A DNA stretch of 64,000 nucleotides from Paraflavitalea pollutisoli (GCF_029360705.1 NZ_JARKMX010000004.1:496001-560000); one strand, 5' to 3'; counted from the stretch's first letter, positions 24,581 to 33,575 are shown. Translations and numbers: made by a program. Notes: a model not told the origin generated them from the letters alone.

Positions 24581-25408
24581 ATGTCGACAAAGGCCAACTA
24601 CACCCACGTGCGTTTTCACCCGGTGACGAAAGAGCAACAGGAAATACTGATCGCCCTGCTGAATGAGCAAGGATTTGAAGGTTTTGAAGAGGGACCACAG
24701 TACCTCTCTGCCTTTATTCCCGAAGAGCAACTGGATGAAGCGGCGCTGGTAGAGCTGGCCGAATCGATGACGGTGACTTACAGCTCCGAAACGATTGCCC
24801 AGCGCAACTGGAATGAAGAGTGGGAGAAGAATTTCGAACCGGTCGTGGTTGATAAATTCTGTGCCGTGCGGGCTCATTTTCATGCGCCGGTCGCCGATGT
24901 GCAATACGAGATCATCATTACGCCCAAGATGAGTTTTGGTACCGGGCACCACAGTACCACGTACATGATGATGCAGTATATGGAGCATCTTGACCTGGTT
25001 GGGAAATCAGTACTCGATTTCGGTACGGGCACGGGAATATTGGCAGTACTGGCAGAGCAGCAAGGGGCGTCGACGGTGATGGCGATCGATAATGATGACT
25101 GGAGTATCGACAATGCGGCGGAAAATATCGCGGTCAACGGCGCCACAAAGATCGTGCTGGAGAAGGCTGATAGTTTAGAAAAATATGGCAGATTTAATAT
25201 CATATTAGCCAATATCAACAAGCATGTTTTGTTGGCAAATATGGCAAGTCTGCAACAACATTTAACACCAGGCGGCGTTATTATCATGAGTGGCCTGCTG
25301 GCAGGCGACCGGTCTGATATCCTACATTCGGCAAGCACAAATGGAATTCAATTTGTGGACGAAAAACAACATCAGGCATGGATCGCCCTACAGTTTACTA
25401 CTCAGTAA
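24581..25408 (+). CDS. prmA: Ribosomal protein L11 methyltransferase
   Basis: This 275-residue class I SAM-dependent methyltransferase modifies ribosomal protein L11. The N-terminal L11-recognition domain (about 1-110) is followed by ITPKMSFGTGHHSTT (113 on) and the SAM motif I VLDFGTGTGILAVLA (144-158), then MAIDNDDWSIDNAAENI and the NIILANINKHVLL motif characteristic of PrmA. Bacteroidota PrmA is often this length. The next gene, plsY, has its own promoter-like sequence. Confidence 0.95.
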   Translation: MSTKANYTHVRFHPVTKEQQEILIALLNEQGFEGFEEGPQYLSAFIPEEQLDEAALVELAESMTVTYSSETIAQRNWNEEWEKNFEPVVVDKFCAVRAHFHAPVADVQYEIIITPKMSFGTGHHSTTYMMMQYMEHLDLVGKSVLDFGTGTGILAVLAEQQGASTVMAIDNDDWSIDNAAENIAVNGATKIVLEKADSLEKYGRFNIILANINKHVLLANMASLQQHLTPGGVIIMSGLLAGDRSDILHSASTNGIQFVDEKQHQAWIALQFTTQ

Positions 25409-25453
25409 ACAGAATAAAAGGGTGAGAGACACGATATTGACATGTTTTTCCCT

Positions 25454-25461
25454 TATATTTG
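25454..25461 (+). promoter_or_regulatory. Probable -7 box of plsY
   Basis: TATATTTG matches TAnnTTTG 28 bases before the plsY ATG. The nearest upstream TTG (25437-25439) is only 14 bases away, so the -33 element is uncertain. Confidence 0.35.
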
Positions 25462-25489
25462 AATTTTCCAACTTTCAACCAACTATGCA

Positions 25490-26158
25490 ATGAAAGAAGT
25501 GCTCGTCATTGTAATAGCATATTTGATCGGCTCTGTTCCTACTGCTGTTTGGGTCAGCAAAGGGTTCTTTGGTATCGATATTCGTGAATATGGTTCCGGT
25601 AATGCCGGTGCCACCAACACGTTCCGCGTGCTCGGCTCCCGCTGGGGCACTTTCGTGATGGCGATGGATGTACTCAAAGGCGTTGCCGCTACCAGTCTAT
25701 ATCTTTTACTACCTTTTTACGCAGATTCTACCAATGAATGGGACCGTACCAACCTGATGGTGGGATTGGGCCTGGCTGCCGTGCTGGGGCATATATTTCC
25801 CATCTGGGCCGATTTCAGAGGCGGTAAAGGGGTGGCCACTTTATTCGGAATGATCCTCGCGATCCAGCCGATCGTAGCCATCTGTTGTGTAGGCGTGTTT
25901 CTCCTGGTATTGTACCTGACACGTTTCGTATCGCTGAGTTCAATTTTGGCCAGCATTGCGTTTGCCGTGTTGATCCTTTTCATCTTCAATGAGAAGGAAC
26001 CGTTGTACCGGGCTTTCGCTATTGCTGTAGCCCTGCTGGTGGTACTTACCCACCAGAAGAACATTACCCGCTTGCTGCGGGGCAGTGAAAGCAAAGTGCC
26101 TATTTTGAAGCACCGCGACCGCCGCAGAGAGCGCCGCCGCCTCGCTAAAGAAGATTAA
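25490..26158 (+). CDS. plsY: Acyl-phosphate:glycerol-3-phosphate acyltransferase
   Basis: This 222-residue integral membrane enzyme makes lysophosphatidate, the first acyl step of phospholipid synthesis, using acyl-phosphate. It has an N-terminal membrane helix with YLIGSVPTAVWVSK, the conserved loop YGSGNAGATNTFR, GHIFPIWADFRGGKGVAT and further membrane helices (about 120-185). The C-terminus is very basic (HRDRRRERRRL), an extension beyond the core enzyme. A hairpin terminator follows. Confidence 0.96.
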   Translation: MKEVLVIVIAYLIGSVPTAVWVSKGFFGIDIREYGSGNAGATNTFRVLGSRWGTFVMAMDVLKGVAATSLYLLLPFYADSTNEWDRTNLMVGLGLAAVLGHIFPIWADFRGGKGVATLFGMILAIQPIVAICCVGVFLLVLYLTRFVSLSSILASIAFAVLILFIFNEKEPLYRAFAIAVALLVVLTHQKNITRLLRGSESKVPILKHRDRRRERRRLAKED

Positions 26159-26186
26159 TCGTCAACACATCGATAAAAAACTGGGG

Positions 26187-26220
26187 ACATCTGCCACACT
26201 AGGCGGATGTTTCTTTTTTG
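26187..26220 (+). terminator. Terminator of plsY
   Basis: acatctgcc (26187-26195) pairs with ggcggatgt (26202-26210) with one G-T pair, followed by ttcttttttg. Confidence 0.75.
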
Positions 26221-26293
26221 TACCAGCCTCAGTTTGAATGGATATTGACCAACACTGGTATCAAATTAGTAGCTGGTACAAAGATTGTTTAAC

Positions 26294-26301
26294 TATTTTT
26301 G
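26294..26301 (+). promoter_or_regulatory. Probable -7 box of the M48 protease gene
   Basis: TATTTTTG matches TAnnTTTG 19 bases upstream of ATG 26320. No convincing -33 TTG is seen at the expected spacing. Confidence 0.4.
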
Positions 26302-26319
26302 ACACAAATATAAATTTCC

Positions 26320-27129
26320 ATGAAAAGAGTCTTTGTTGCAGCCGCCACTTTAGCCCTCCTAGTAGGCTGCAGCCAAAATAAAATTACCGGCAGGAACCAG
26401 TTGTCTTTGTTCAATGAGGCCGACATACAAAGTATGGCAGCCACCGAATACCAGCAGTTCCTGACGCAGAATAAAGTGGTGAGCGCCAGCGCCAGCAAGG
26501 ATGCTGAAATGGTGCGTCGTATCGGACAACGGCTGGTGACTGCTATTACGAGCTATTATGCCACCCAGGGCTTATCGGAAGAGCTCAATGGATACAAATG
26601 GGAGTACAACCTGGTTAATTCGAACGAGGTAAACGCCTGGTGTATGCCTGGTGGCAAGATCGTGGTGTATACGGGCTTACTCCCCATCACACAAAATGAG
26701 GCCGCTCTTGCGGTTGTAATGGGCCATGAGATCGCCCACGCCCTGGCCAAGCATGGCAACGAACGGATGAGCCAGGCCAGTGCCCAGCAATTGGGTGGTC
26801 AATTGCTCTCTGTAGCCATAGCCAACAAGACGCCCGCCGCGCAAAACCTGTTCATGAGTGCTTATGGTATCGGTTCGCAGGTAGGCGCTTTGTTACCTTT
26901 CTCGCGTAAGCAGGAGTTGGAAGCCGACCGTTTTGGATTGATCTTCTCGGCGATGGCTGGTTACGATCCACAACAGGCTATTCCCCTGTGGGAGCGTATG
27001 GCAGCAGCGAGCAATGGTCAGAAACCACCGGAAATGCTGAGTACACACCCCGCAGAAGCGACCCGTATAGAAAAGTTGCGCGAGCTCATGCCCGAAGCGC
27101 TTAAGTACTATAAACCAGTTGGGAAATAG
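26320..27129 (+). CDS. M48-family zinc metallopeptidase lipoprotein
   Basis: This 269-residue lipoprotein (lipobox LLVGC at about 14-18) is predicted to reside in the periplasm, attached to a membrane. The zinc-binding catalytic motif HEIAH is at 136-140, with the third ligand Glu in ELEADRFG around 205. The NAWCMPGGKIVVYTGLL stretch is typical of the LoiP/BepA-like M48C group, which degrades misfolded outer-membrane proteins. The C-terminus LSTHPAEATRIEKLRE is also standard. A strong terminator follows, so it is a single-gene unit. Confidence 0.94.
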   Translation: MKRVFVAAATLALLVGCSQNKITGRNQLSLFNEADIQSMAATEYQQFLTQNKVVSASASKDAEMVRRIGQRLVTAITSYYATQGLSEELNGYKWEYNLVNSNEVNAWCMPGGKIVVYTGLLPITQNEAALAVVMGHEIAHALAKHGNERMSQASAQQLGGQLLSVAIANKTPAAQNLFMSAYGIGSQVGALLPFSRKQELEADRFGLIFSAMAGYDPQQAIPLWERMAAASNGQKPPEMLSTHPAEATRIEKLRELMPEALKYYKPVGK

Positions 27130-27162
27130 ATTAAGGGGAAATTATATAACAGTTTTTTGCAG

Positions 27163-27202
27163 ACCCGCCATCGGCCAATTAAAGCCCATGGCGGGTTTTT
27201 TA
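27163..27202 (+). terminator. Terminator of the M48 protease gene
   Basis: A perfect 9-bp stem (acccgccat at 27163-27171, atggcgggt at 27188-27196) is followed by tttttt. Confidence 0.85.
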
Positions 27203-27236
27203 ATGCGAAAGGTGGCAAAACATGTTCAATTTGCCT

Positions 27237-27244
27237 TACCTTTG
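27237..27244 (+). promoter_or_regulatory. Probable -7 box of the DUF3052-like gene
   Basis: TACCTTTG is identical to the rpsO -7 box and lies 51 bases before ATG 27296. The -33 element is not clear. Confidence 0.4.
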
Positions 27245-27295
27245 CAATCCCGTTTGAACTAATCCTTAGTTACTTACTAAAAAAACTTCTCAGGC

Positions 27296-27760
27296 ATGTC
27301 GCAAAACTTATTAGATAAGCTTCAGCTTCAGGAAGAGAAAAATGTACTGATCCAGGGACTTCCTTCTTCGATCGAAAAACAATTTATCAAATTAGCCTTT
27401 TCAAAGAACGTAACGCCTTTATTGAAGTCGCGCAAAATCGACTTTGCACTGGTGTTTGCGGTCAATGAGAACCAGTTGACAGGTATCATGAAGGACGTGA
27501 TCCCGGCATTACAGGAAGAAGGTAAATTCTGGATCGCGTATCCGAAAACCTCTTCTAAGATCGCCACCAATCTCAATCGTCAATGCAGCTGGGACTGCGT
27601 TCGGAATGCCGGATTTGAAGGCGCCGATGAAGTAGCCCTCGATCATGTATGGACTGCGATGCGTTTCAGCAAAGTAGCGCCTGCACCTGTAGCGACACCG
27701 ACCAAACCAGCTCGCAGAGCGCCCGTTCCCGGTAAGCGCGTAGCAGCTATGGCAGATTAA
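27296..27760 (+). CDS. DUF3052-like protein
   Basis: This 154-residue cytoplasmic protein of unknown function has the pattern of DUF3052 proteins: an LLKSRKIDFALVFAVNE strand-helix, EEGKFWIAYPKTSSKI, a CSWDCV segment where relatives have D-x-GW, and HVWTAMRFSK near residue 121. The last roughly 30 residues are Ala/Pro/Arg-rich and disordered. Relatives are small uncharacterised proteins. The gene is monocistronic between two terminators. Confidence 0.75.
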   Translation: MSQNLLDKLQLQEEKNVLIQGLPSSIEKQFIKLAFSKNVTPLLKSRKIDFALVFAVNENQLTGIMKDVIPALQEEGKFWIAYPKTSSKIATNLNRQCSWDCVRNAGFEGADEVALDHVWTAMRFSKVAPAPVATPTKPARRAPVPGKRVAAMAD

Positions 27761-27788
27761 ACCACACCGACACTTTCAATTTATTGCA

Positions 27789-27820
27789 ACAGACCCACTT
27801 ACCGGGGTCTGTTTTTTTTA
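27789..27820 (+). terminator. Terminator of the DUF3052-like gene
   Basis: acagaccc (27789-27796) pairs with gggtctgt (27805-27812), followed by a run of T. Confidence 0.85.
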
Positions 27821-27881
27821 TCCACCAGGCGTAATCGCAATGACGAGCGGGCGAACTTTGCCGTTGCAAAAACCGCTTCTC

Positions 27882-28409
27882 ATGTCATTCATCAATATCG
27901 AATTCAAAGCCCGCACCCTACATAGTGACCGCATCCGGCAATACCTGATCGACCACGGCGCTGAAAGCCGCGGCACGGATGCGCAAACGGATACTTATTT
28001 CAACGTGGCCCACGGCCGCCTCAAACTGCGGGAAGGCAATATCGAAAACAACCTCATCTGGTACCAACGCACCAACCAGGCCGGGCCCAAACAATCGGAT
28101 TTCATCCTGACACCGGTAGCGGATGCCGTTGCCCTTAAGCAATCACTGACCAATGCCCTGGGCGTAAAAGTCGCCGTGGTAAAACGGCGCGAGATCTATT
28201 TTATCGGCAACGTGAAGTTTCACCTCGACGTACTGGAAGGGCTGGGCCATTTTGTGGAGGTAGAGGCCAGCAATAAGATTGAAGATATCCCGGTAGAACG
28301 ATTAAGGGAGCAATGCGAGCAGTACCGGCTGGCCTTTGGCGTTGGGGATGATGACCTGGTTCAGTTTTCTTACAGTGATTTGCTGCTGGAAAAAGCGGCT
28401 GCAAAGTAG
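27882..28409 (+). CDS. CYTH-domain protein (class IV adenylate cyclase/thiamine-triphosphatase-like)
   Basis: This 175-residue protein has the CYTH signature near its start (NIEFKAR, a variant of ExExK), then the TDTYFNV and GRLKLREG strands, VVKRREIYF, and FHLDVLEGLGHFVEVE. Together these acidic and basic residues line the triphosphate tunnel of the family. CYTH enzymes hydrolyse triphosphates or cyclise ATP, and which applies here cannot be told. The start is ATG 27882, since the upstream in-frame codons from 27840 lack family similarity. It is convergent with the kinase gene, 11 bases apart. Confidence 0.88.
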   Translation: MSFINIEFKARTLHSDRIRQYLIDHGAESRGTDAQTDTYFNVAHGRLKLREGNIENNLIWYQRTNQAGPKQSDFILTPVADAVALKQSLTNALGVKVAVVKRREIYFIGNVKFHLDVLEGLGHFVEVEASNKIEDIPVERLREQCEQYRLAFGVGDDDLVQFSYSDLLLEKAAAK

Positions 28410-28420
28410 GAGGGTGTCCG

Positions 28421-29470
28421 CTATTGGCCGACGATGGGCACAGCTACCCGGAAAACACGCTCGTCTGCAAAGATCCTGGCTGGCGGCAGTTGCAGTAAGC
28501 GTAGCTTGTTGTTGATATGCGATAACCCGATACCGCTCGACAGCATCGGCATGGCCCTGGGCTGCAGGCGGTTTTCTACGGTCAGTACATCGCCTGCCGG
28601 ACATTTGATCCAGATCTCCAGTGGCTGATCTTTCGACACTACATTGTGCTTGACCGCATTTTCCACCAGCAACTGCAAAGACAGGGAAGGGATGAGGTGC
28701 CCGCGATAGGAGGCAGGCACGTCTACCGACAATTGAAAATGATCGCTGTGGCGGATGCGCAGCAGGTGCGCGTACGATTCAATGAACTGCAGCTCTTCGG
28801 CCAGTGGCACCATTTCCTGGTTGCTGCTGTGCAGGAGATAACGGTACACTTTCCCCAGCTCATTGGTGAAGCGCTCGGCCTGCACCGGGTTGTCGGCAAT
28901 GAGTGTACTTAATGAGTTGAGGCTGTTGAACAGGAAATGCGGATTGATCTGCGCTTTGAGGAGGTCAAACTTCGATTGCCATTGTTGGTCGATCAGTTGT
29001 TCTTTCTCCGTGGCCGTGCGCTGCCATTGCTTCCACAGATAACCACCCTCGTACACGAACAGCGTCACCGTTGCATAAAAGATGAGCACGCCCATGCCCG
29101 ATGAATAGTCGACCAGCGTGGGCCACACGAGGTGGTAGGTGCCGAGTGCGGCATGAACGAGGTTGCGCAACAGGAAACCAATGTGTGCGATGAGTACCAG
29201 CGCTATGAGCAGGTAAAAAAGCCGTTGCCGGATGCGTGTGAGGCCAGGCAGTTTTTGCTGAAGAAAAAGAGCGGCAAAACGCGCCATTTCCCAGCCGGCC
29301 ATGCCACAACTGATGGCGACGAAGATGAGGATGGGCAATTTCTGGGAGGGGGTATTGAGGTACAACTGCAGCCGGAAAAACACGGCCCCCACGCAAAACA
29401 ACACGAGGGGTCCCACCAGGCGCAACCGCCGGTCGATGGGTTTACAAAACGAAGACATCTTGGCTATCAT
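28421..29470 (-). CDS. LytS-type membrane sensor histidine kinase
   Basis: This 349-residue inner-membrane kinase has four predicted membrane helices in the first 160 residues. The His_kinase family core NPHFLFNSLNSLSTLI carries the phospho-accepting His in the NPHFLFN motif, and the ATPase domain has LQLLVENAVKHN and SGIGLSHINNKL. Bacteroidota members usually pair with a LytTR response regulator that controls envelope or export functions. No such partner is adjacent here, so it is an orphan in this window. The start ATG at 29470 could alternatively be the ATG 12 bases inside. Confidence 0.88.
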   Translation of the reverse strand: MIAKMSSFCKPIDRRLRLVGPLVLFCVGAVFFRLQLYLNTPSQKLPILIFVAISCGMAGWEMARFAALFLQQKLPGLTRIRQRLFYLLIALVLIAHIGFLLRNLVHAALGTYHLVWPTLVDYSSGMGVLIFYATVTLFVYEGGYLWKQWQRTATEKEQLIDQQWQSKFDLLKAQINPHFLFNSLNSLSTLIADNPVQAERFTNELGKVYRYLLHSSNQEMVPLAEELQFIESYAHLLRIRHSDHFQLSVDVPASYRGHLIPSLSLQLLVENAVKHNVVSKDQPLEIWIKCPAGDVLTVENRLQPRAMPMLSSGIGLSHINNKLRLLQLPPARIFADERVFRVAVPIVGQ

Positions 29471-29765
29471 GTAGAAAGGGCTGGGCGCAAATGTAGTACC
29501 AGTCGCCCTACAACGCTGTTAAGAAGCCGGTAACCGACCGGTTTGACTGCATGAAGTGTATAAAATACGGGATGAGTTGAAGGACGGTGACCGGCGTGCC
29601 CAATCCCTACTTACCTAATGTGGATTAATTTGCTGACTTACTCGTAATTTATTGGTTCTTAAGGCACAATAGTAGGCCGGGCGAAGGTTGGGCTTTTAAC
29701 ATACAAACTACTGCCAAAGCTGGAAAAATGTCTTATTTTTAGGGACAAAAGTCTAAGGAGGAAAA

Positions 29766-30260
29766 ATGCCACCTATTGAAATTACCAATAAATTAGACAG
29801 AGAGATCACCAATATAGTGAAACGTGCAAAGGCTGATAAAAAATTTCCTTCCACTCGGAAGAATATCACCTACGCTGATTTTTTGGCCGATAAGATGCTA
29901 ATGATCTGGATGATCAGGTCAGGAGTTCCTTATACCCTATTTCACCTCATTCAAAGTCTTACACCTTTTACTGAGGATAACTGGGCGGAGTTCCTGGACC
30001 TATCTACTAAGTCGTTACATCGATATAAGCAGACCTCAAAAAGTTTCAAGCCGATTCAATCAGAGAAAATAATTGAAATGGCAGAGGTGACCAACGTTGG
30101 ACTTGATGTTTTCGGAGATATGGAAAAATTCAAGCTATGGCTGGATACGCCTAACTTCTCTTTGGGTAATTTAAAGCCAATGGACCTGTTGATGGATTCT
30201 TATGGAAAAGAGTTAGTCATCGGCGAACTGACCAGGATCAATCATGGAATTTTAGTATAA
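29766..30260 (+). CDS. Xre/MbcA/ParS-type antitoxin of a RES toxin-antitoxin pair
   Basis: This 164-residue antitoxin resembles the Xre-like antitoxins with a C-terminal toxin-binding domain (DUF2384, MbcA/ParS/Xre). A helix-turn-helix-like N-terminal half (LFHLIQSLTPFTEDNWAEFL, SLHRYKQ) precedes the conserved VFGDMEKFKLWLDTPN and GNLKPMDLL motif that contacts the toxin. Such antitoxins bind their own promoter. A clear Shine-Dalgarno AGGAGG (29756-29761) precedes the ATG, unusual here. The toxin start overlaps its stop by one base. Confidence 0.92.
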   Translation: MPPIEITNKLDREITNIVKRAKADKKFPSTRKNITYADFLADKMLMIWMIRSGVPYTLFHLIQSLTPFTEDNWAEFLDLSTKSLHRYKQTSKSFKPIQSEKIIEMAEVTNVGLDVFGDMEKFKLWLDTPNFSLGNLKPMDLLMDSYGKELVIGELTRINHGILV

Positions 30261-30718
30261 TGGAAGCATATCGTTTATCAAGAGAAATGTATGCTTCTAC
30301 TTTGTCGGGGAAAGGTGCTGCTATGAAAGGGGCCCGGTGGAATTCAATTGGAGTAGAAATGATTTATACTGCGAGTAACCGATCTCTCGCAATGGCGGAA
30401 GTGGCAGTTCATTTCACCCTGGCTACGCTTCCTGTGGATTATATGATGATGACACTATTTATTCCCGACAATATTTCGCTGTTAAAATTAAATATTGGTG
30501 ACTTACCAATAGATTGGAACATTTTCCCGCATCCGAACGCAACTCAGGCTGTTGGCGATAAATTTATCGCTGAAAATCAATACTGCGTATTGCAAATACC
30601 TTCTGTAGTAACTCGCGGGGACTTTAATCTATTGATCAACCCCAAGCATTCAGAGTTTTCCAGGATCAAAATATTGGAGGTGGAAAAATTCCCATTCGAT
30701 AAGCGAGTCTTTAAATAG
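30260..30718 (+). CDS. RES-domain toxin
   Basis: This 152-residue protein is a RES-domain toxin. Characterised relatives deplete NAD+ in the host cell when not held by the antitoxin. Conserved residues are visible: YRLS at 4-7, R26 in GARWN, Y36 in MIYTAS, E47 in AEVAVH and S115 in IPSVV. The TAATG overlap with the antitoxin gene indicates translational coupling and a fixed ratio of the two proteins. The pair is AT-rich compared with neighbours, as expected for a mobile stress or defence module. Confidence 0.92.
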   Translation: MEAYRLSREMYASTLSGKGAAMKGARWNSIGVEMIYTASNRSLAMAEVAVHFTLATLPVDYMMMTLFIPDNISLLKLNIGDLPIDWNIFPHPNATQAVGDKFIAENQYCVLQIPSVVTRGDFNLLINPKHSEFSRIKILEVEKFPFDKRVFK

Positions 30719-30741
30719 CGAGGGGGCAACTTAACTATCTG

Positions 30742-30749
30742 TATTTTTG
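30742..30749 (+). promoter_or_regulatory. Possible -7 box just before the start of the acidic-tailed gene
   Basis: TATTTTTG matches TAnnTTTG only 5 bases before ATG 30754. If used, the transcript would be nearly leaderless. No -33 TTG is evident, so this is tentative. Confidence 0.25.
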
Positions 30750-30753
30750 CGGC

Positions 30754-31407
30754 ATGACAAAGCCCGTATCAGCCGAAAAGTATATCCAAACGCGTGCGCG
30801 AACGCTTCCCATAGACCGCTGCCTGCTAAGTGTAGATTGGGAAACCGAACGCCTGGCCTTTGCGCTCGTGATCCGCAAACATAGCAATGGCAACTTTACC
30901 TTCGCCGGTTATTGGGTCGATCTGTTGTGCCTCGGCATCCGGGATACCTTTTATGAATTCAATGTATCGCCCGAAGACCTGAAAGGCTACCTGGAGGCGA
31001 ACAAGGAAGAGATTGACATGAACGAAGTCGACTACGGACTGGTGCACAACATCATTTTTGCCGGCTATGAGTTTGCTGCGGAATTTCATATTCCTCAGTA
31101 TCCAGACTTTGAGAAGATCACGCAATTCCTGTTGGAAGAAGACAGCGACAACATTCCTTTGATCGATATCCATACAGGAGACGAAAACGGATTGCCGCAT
31201 TTGGTGGTAGAGCCTGCCAACCTGCAGACGGCGGTGCTGGCCAAACTGAAGCAGTACGCTGGTGAAGGCAATTACCGCTACTCGGTGGTGGAAGACGAGC
31301 CTGACGAGGATGACCTGGAGCCGTATGAGCCCGAATGGGAAGAGGAGGAAGATGATGCGGAAGACGACGGCGCGCAGGAGCCAAAGGATGACGCTGAAAA
31401 GCGTTGA
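30754..31407 (+). CDS. Conserved hypothetical protein with acidic C-terminal tail
   Basis: This 217-residue cytoplasmic protein has a globular N-terminal part with GNFTFAGYWVDLLCLGIRDT and YGLVHNIIFAGYEFAAEF. Its last roughly 45 residues are mostly Asp and Glu (for example EWEEEEDDAEDDGAQ). I do not recognise a named family. Similar YWVDLxCLGxKD-type sequences occur in Bacteroidota proteins of unknown role. It has no signal peptide. A bidirectional terminator separates it from the convergent SusD gene. Confidence 0.7.
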   Translation: MTKPVSAEKYIQTRARTLPIDRCLLSVDWETERLAFALVIRKHSNGNFTFAGYWVDLLCLGIRDTFYEFNVSPEDLKGYLEANKEEIDMNEVDYGLVHNIIFAGYEFAAEFHIPQYPDFEKITQFLLEEDSDNIPLIDIHTGDENGLPHLVVEPANLQTAVLAKLKQYAGEGNYRYSVVEDEPDEDDLEPYEPEWEEEEDDAEDDGAQEPKDDAEKR

Positions 31408-31438
31408 CCGTGTCGGTAATGTAACGAGCTGTAAAACC

Positions 31439-31474
31439 AAAGCCCCCTCAGATCTTTCGATCCGAGGGGGCTTT
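31439..31474. terminator. Bidirectional terminator between convergent genes
   Basis: A perfect 11-bp stem (aaagccccctc at 31439-31449, gagggggcttt at 31464-31474) lies between the plus-strand hypothetical gene and the minus-strand PUL, with A/T-rich sequence on both sides. Confidence 0.8.
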
Positions 31475-31553
31475 AAAGTGTGGCCTTTAACCTGCTTCCT
31501 GCCGGAGAAGCAGATCAGCCGGCCTGCATGCTATATTCAACGTTTCTAACTGC

Positions 31554-33575
31554 CTAGTAAGTAGCTTCGTCTTTCACGGCATCTTCCCACTTATCCCATT
31601 TGGGAACACCTGCATCATAACCATCATAACCGAAGTTTTGCGACAACCGTCCTTTGTTGTTGGAGGTAATGGCGGCATAGGGAATGGGCCAGTACATGTT
31701 CTTTTTATCCATGGTATAGTTGGGCGTAGCGTTACCCGTGGAGTTGATCGAGATCGGGCCTTTGTTGTACATGCTGTAGTGTACGATTCGCTGGTACCAA
31801 TAGCTGCCACCGGCGTTGTCGGTGCCTGCCTGCTTGTCGAAGGTCTCCAGTGAATACGTATTACCCCATTCATCCGGTTTGCCGCTACGCGCCAGGCACA
31901 GCGATACGCGTTTCAATTCCACATTGCGCCATTCTTCCCAATACAATTCACGGCCACGCTCGTTCATGATATCGCCAATAGTGACGGCACCGTTATAGAG
32001 CTGTGAACATTGTGCCCGTTGACGAACGGCGTTCAGGTCAGCGGCGATGGTCGCATCACCGGGATTGATGTAATACTTGGCTTCGGCGCGCAACAGGTAG
32101 GCTTCTGCCAGGCGGTACAGGTACCAGTCGGCGATACCGCCATTGGTGGCACCACGCAGACCATCAGAGCCAGTAATATTCGCTTCATTGATCGGGTCAT
32201 TCAGGAAGAACTTGTAGTGTGGCACATCGAACCAGCGGCGGATGGTATCGCTGCATAGCAGCGCTCCATTGTTGTTGCGCAGGGACAGCGGCTTGCCAAA
32301 TTCGGTAGAGGCCTTGTTGTTGACCTTATAATCTTCCATACGGATCCAGTTGCCATGGGTAGAGCTATGACGCAGGTCGGTAGCATCGATCGTGCCATTT
32401 ACTGCCCACATGTCTTTCGTGGAAAAACTGCTGGGGCGGAAAGTAGCAATACCACGGCCAAAGGCGCGCATGTAATCGTACTTGTTGTTGTAGTTGTTGA
32501 CATCGCTGCGGCGAATGTTCAGCAAGGCTTGTTTGCCGTCCTTGGTCTGGATCCGGTTGTCGAATACAAACGGATAGAGGATACGCATGGTGAGCATGGG
32601 AATGAAGGCTTCCACATCGGCACCCCGGTTGGGCATACCCATGATCACTTCTTTGTTGGAAGCGATCAGCTTGTTCTCCGGACGGTGCAGGTCCCAGATC
32701 ACATTGCGGGTAATGGGCCAGGTATTGGGCTCACCACCTGGGTTGAAGGTGCCGAAATTGCCCTGCATCAGTGAATAACCCGACTGGTTGATCAGGATAT
32801 CCATTTGCTCTTTCGCCTTTTCGTATTGACCGGTAGCCATCAAACATTTGGCATACAACATGCGGCACGCGCCTTTGTTGACCAGGCCGGTAAGCGGCAT
32901 GTCTTTTTGATCGGGTACCCATTCTACCGCCTTTTCCATATCGGCGGTGATCATTTGCAGAATGGCATCACGGGTAGTGCTGCGGAAGTTCTGCTTGGGC
33001 ACACCGACCACGGTCGTCACCAGCGGGATATCGTTAAACTCCATGGTGAGCGCCATATAACGGAAAGCCCGGTGAAAATAAGCCCTGCCTTTGTAGGCAT
33101 TCTTGACGGCTTCACTCAGTTCCTTCACCCCATCCACATATTGAATGATGGTGTTGGCGTACATAACGCCTTTATAGGTTTCTTCCCACAGGTACCAGAT
33201 ACTGTTGGTACGGTCAAGGTTCTGGTAAACCGTTTCGCTGGTCGGGGTCAACATGCTCGCCACATCGCACAACATGTTGCGCTTATCCGTAGCCCCAGCC
33301 ACCATCATTTCGGAGAAGATATACTCCGTGCCCAGGGTCAGCATTTCATTGTGATCGACCGCCCAGTAGCCCTTCAGGTGACGGTCGCAGATGGCCATGG
33401 CGGCCATCAAACCGTTTTCGGTATTGAAAGTGGCACCCGGCTCATAAAAAGACAGGGGCTCCGGTTGCAGAAAACTCTTTTTACAGCTGCTCAGCAATAC
33501 CATACCGCCCACTAACAGGGTGAGGCCCTTCGATGCTCGCTTCAGCGTCTTATTCATATGTTGCATATCATTCAA
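31554..33575 (-). CDS. SusD/RagB-like nutrient-binding outer-membrane lipoprotein (PUL)
   Basis: This protein of about 673 residues is the surface glycan-binding partner of the SusC encoded just upstream. The lipobox is LLSSC (about 27-31) after a signal sequence, followed by KKSFLQPEPLSFY, typical of SusD. Long helical and Trp-rich stretches such as YRLAEAYLLRAEAKYYI (TPR-like) and the closing NMYWPIP region fit the family. The start could be any of three nearby in-frame ATGs (33575, 33566, 33557), with the last best placed for the signal peptide. It is the last gene of the PUL operon, followed by a bidirectional terminator. Confidence 0.94.
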   Translation of the reverse strand: MNDMQHMNKTLKRASKGLTLLVGGMVLLSSCKKSFLQPEPLSFYEPGATFNTENGLMAAMAICDRHLKGYWAVDHNEMLTLGTEYIFSEMMVAGATDKRNMLCDVASMLTPTSETVYQNLDRTNSIWYLWEETYKGVMYANTIIQYVDGVKELSEAVKNAYKGRAYFHRAFRYMALTMEFNDIPLVTTVVGVPKQNFRSTTRDAILQMITADMEKAVEWVPDQKDMPLTGLVNKGACRMLYAKCLMATGQYEKAKEQMDILINQSGYSLMQGNFGTFNPGGEPNTWPITRNVIWDLHRPENKLIASNKEVIMGMPNRGADVEAFIPMLTMRILYPFVFDNRIQTKDGKQALLNIRRSDVNNYNNKYDYMRAFGRGIATFRPSSFSTKDMWAVNGTIDATDLRHSSTHGNWIRMEDYKVNNKASTEFGKPLSLRNNNGALLCSDTIRRWFDVPHYKFFLNDPINEANITGSDGLRGATNGGIADWYLYRLAEAYLLRAEAKYYINPGDATIAADLNAVRQRAQCSQLYNGAVTIGDIMNERGRELYWEEWRNVELKRVSLCLARSGKPDEWGNTYSLETFDKQAGTDNAGGSYWYQRIVHYSMYNKGPISINSTGNATPNYTMDKKNMYWPIPYAAITSNNKGRLSQNFGYDGYDAGVPKWDKWEDAVKDEATY

